Shown here piece by piece: positions 6,825 to 7,325 of a DNA stretch of 7,325 nucleotides. Source of the stretch: Sphingobacteriia bacterium. Lineage in GTDB: Bacteria; Bacteroidota; Bacteroidia; Chitinophagales; Chitinophagaceae. The position numbers and the translations under genes are program-made. The stretch's first letter is position 1; each line of letters opens with the position of its first letter. The notes under the pieces are model-generated. The model made no database searches and was not told the origin of the DNA. It saw only the letters and a list, made by a program, of their open reading frames with translations. The DNA is taken from the NCBI GenBank assembly GCA_004293505.1, contig RDYY01000068.1, forward strand, positions 1-7,325, read 5' to 3'.

Positions 6825-7325
6825 ATGAATGCCATTCTTTTTTCTGCGCTCGGAGGAGTCCTCCTCATGTTCAGCGGCATTGTTTTTTCTTCCAAGACCA
6901 CGGTGACCCGCGTGGCCCAATTGGCTTTGTTTGGCTTGCTCTTGGCCAATATTGCACAATCACAAGATTGGTGGACCCTTCAAATTGATACCAAAGAACT
7001 CTTGGTCTTCAATAAATTTGGTCTCTTCTTCAATACCCTCTTGATTGGAGCCACATTGGTGTATTCCTTGCTGAGCGGAACAGAATTGGAAAAAGCAGGA
7101 CCCAATTTGGGGGACTATTATGCCCTCATCTTTTTTGTCTTGTGCGGCACTTCTATCTTGACCAGTTTCAATGGCTTGTTGATGTTGTTCCTGGGCATCG
7201 AGATCATGTCCATTCCCTTGTACATTTTGACGGGTTCCGACAAGCTCAACCTCAAAAGCAACGAAGCTTCATTGAAGTATTTTTTGATGGGATCTTTTTC
7301 AACAGGCATTTTGCTGATGGGCATT
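6825..7325 (+). CDS. nuoN: NADH-quinone oxidoreductase subunit N (3' end missing)
   Basis: Third antiporter-like pump subunit, nearest to NuoK and NuoJ. The frame is open from the ATG at 6825 to the window edge, giving 167 residues of an expected 460-500. The start follows the nuoM stop by 15 nt with no Shine-Dalgarno sequence. Membrane segments are visible at about 3-22, 30-46, 66-84, 99-116 and 117-136. The family signature is clear: LGIEIMSIPLYILTG at 123-137, with E126 as the conserved TM5 glutamate (E. coli E133), then NEASLKYFLMGSFSTGILLM at 146-165, the start of the first proton half-channel. The N-terminal part (1-95) is weakly conserved, as usual for NuoN. No frameshift or stop interrupts the visible part. 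Confidence 0.96.
   Translation, partial: MNAILFSALGGVLLMFSGIVFSSKTTVTRVAQLALFGLLLANIAQSQDWWTLQIDTKELLVFNKFGLFFNTLLIGATLVYSLLSGTELEKAGPNLGDYYALIFFVLCGTSILTSFNGLLMLFLGIEIMSIPLYILTGSDKLNLKSNEASLKYFLMGSFSTGILLMGI

Noticed and set aside
1..7325. A new accessory system, mobile element or CRISPR array
   Set aside because: Every part of the window is accounted for by nuo genes in canonical order with gaps of 25 nt or less. No direct or inverted repeats, integrase or transposase were seen.

Overview
The window is an uninterrupted piece of a respiratory complex I operon (proton-pumping NADH:quinone oxidoreductase, NDH-1). It holds eight genes, all on the + strand, in the canonical order nuoG(3' part)-nuoH-nuoI-nuoJ-nuoK-nuoL-nuoM-nuoN(5' part). 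Both ends cut through genes: nuoG lacks its first few dozen codons and nuoN stops at 167 codons. Coding density is nearly total. The gaps between genes are 9, 9, 25, 1, 1, -1 and 15 nt, so there is no room for internal promoters, terminators or RNA genes, and none were seen.

The organism is most likely a member of the Bacteroidota. Three things point there. NuoG is short: it ends about 80 residues after its iron-sulfur domains, instead of continuing into the large molybdopterin-type domain of E. coli or Thermus NuoG. The protein wording (for example AECNRTPFDLP in NuoH and HTWQPDA in NuoM) matches what I remember of Bacteroidota complex I. None of the seven visible start codons has a well-placed Shine-Dalgarno sequence, which is typical of that phylum. 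Genus and family cannot be given from this window.

Region by region: positions 1-939 encode the iron-sulfur part of the peripheral arm (NuoG). Positions 949-2001 encode NuoH, the membrane subunit at the quinone site. Positions 2011-2541 encode NuoI, the two-[4Fe-4S] subunit that passes electrons towards quinone. Positions 2567-3407 encode the small membrane subunits NuoJ and NuoK. Positions 3409-7325 encode the three antiporter-like pump subunits NuoL, NuoM and NuoN (partial).

Together, NuoG and NuoI carry electrons from NADH (via NuoE/NuoF, not in this window) to quinone at the NuoH/NuoB/NuoD interface. NuoH, J, K, L, M and N turn that redox energy into ion translocation. The key charged residues of the pump subunits are all present, so the encoded machine looks functional.

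This is a housekeeping region. I found no mobile element, repeat array, defence gene or new system. The points worth a second look are the short NuoG with its altered fourth metal site, a longer loop in NuoK, a histidine-rich stretch in NuoL, and minor sequence variants.
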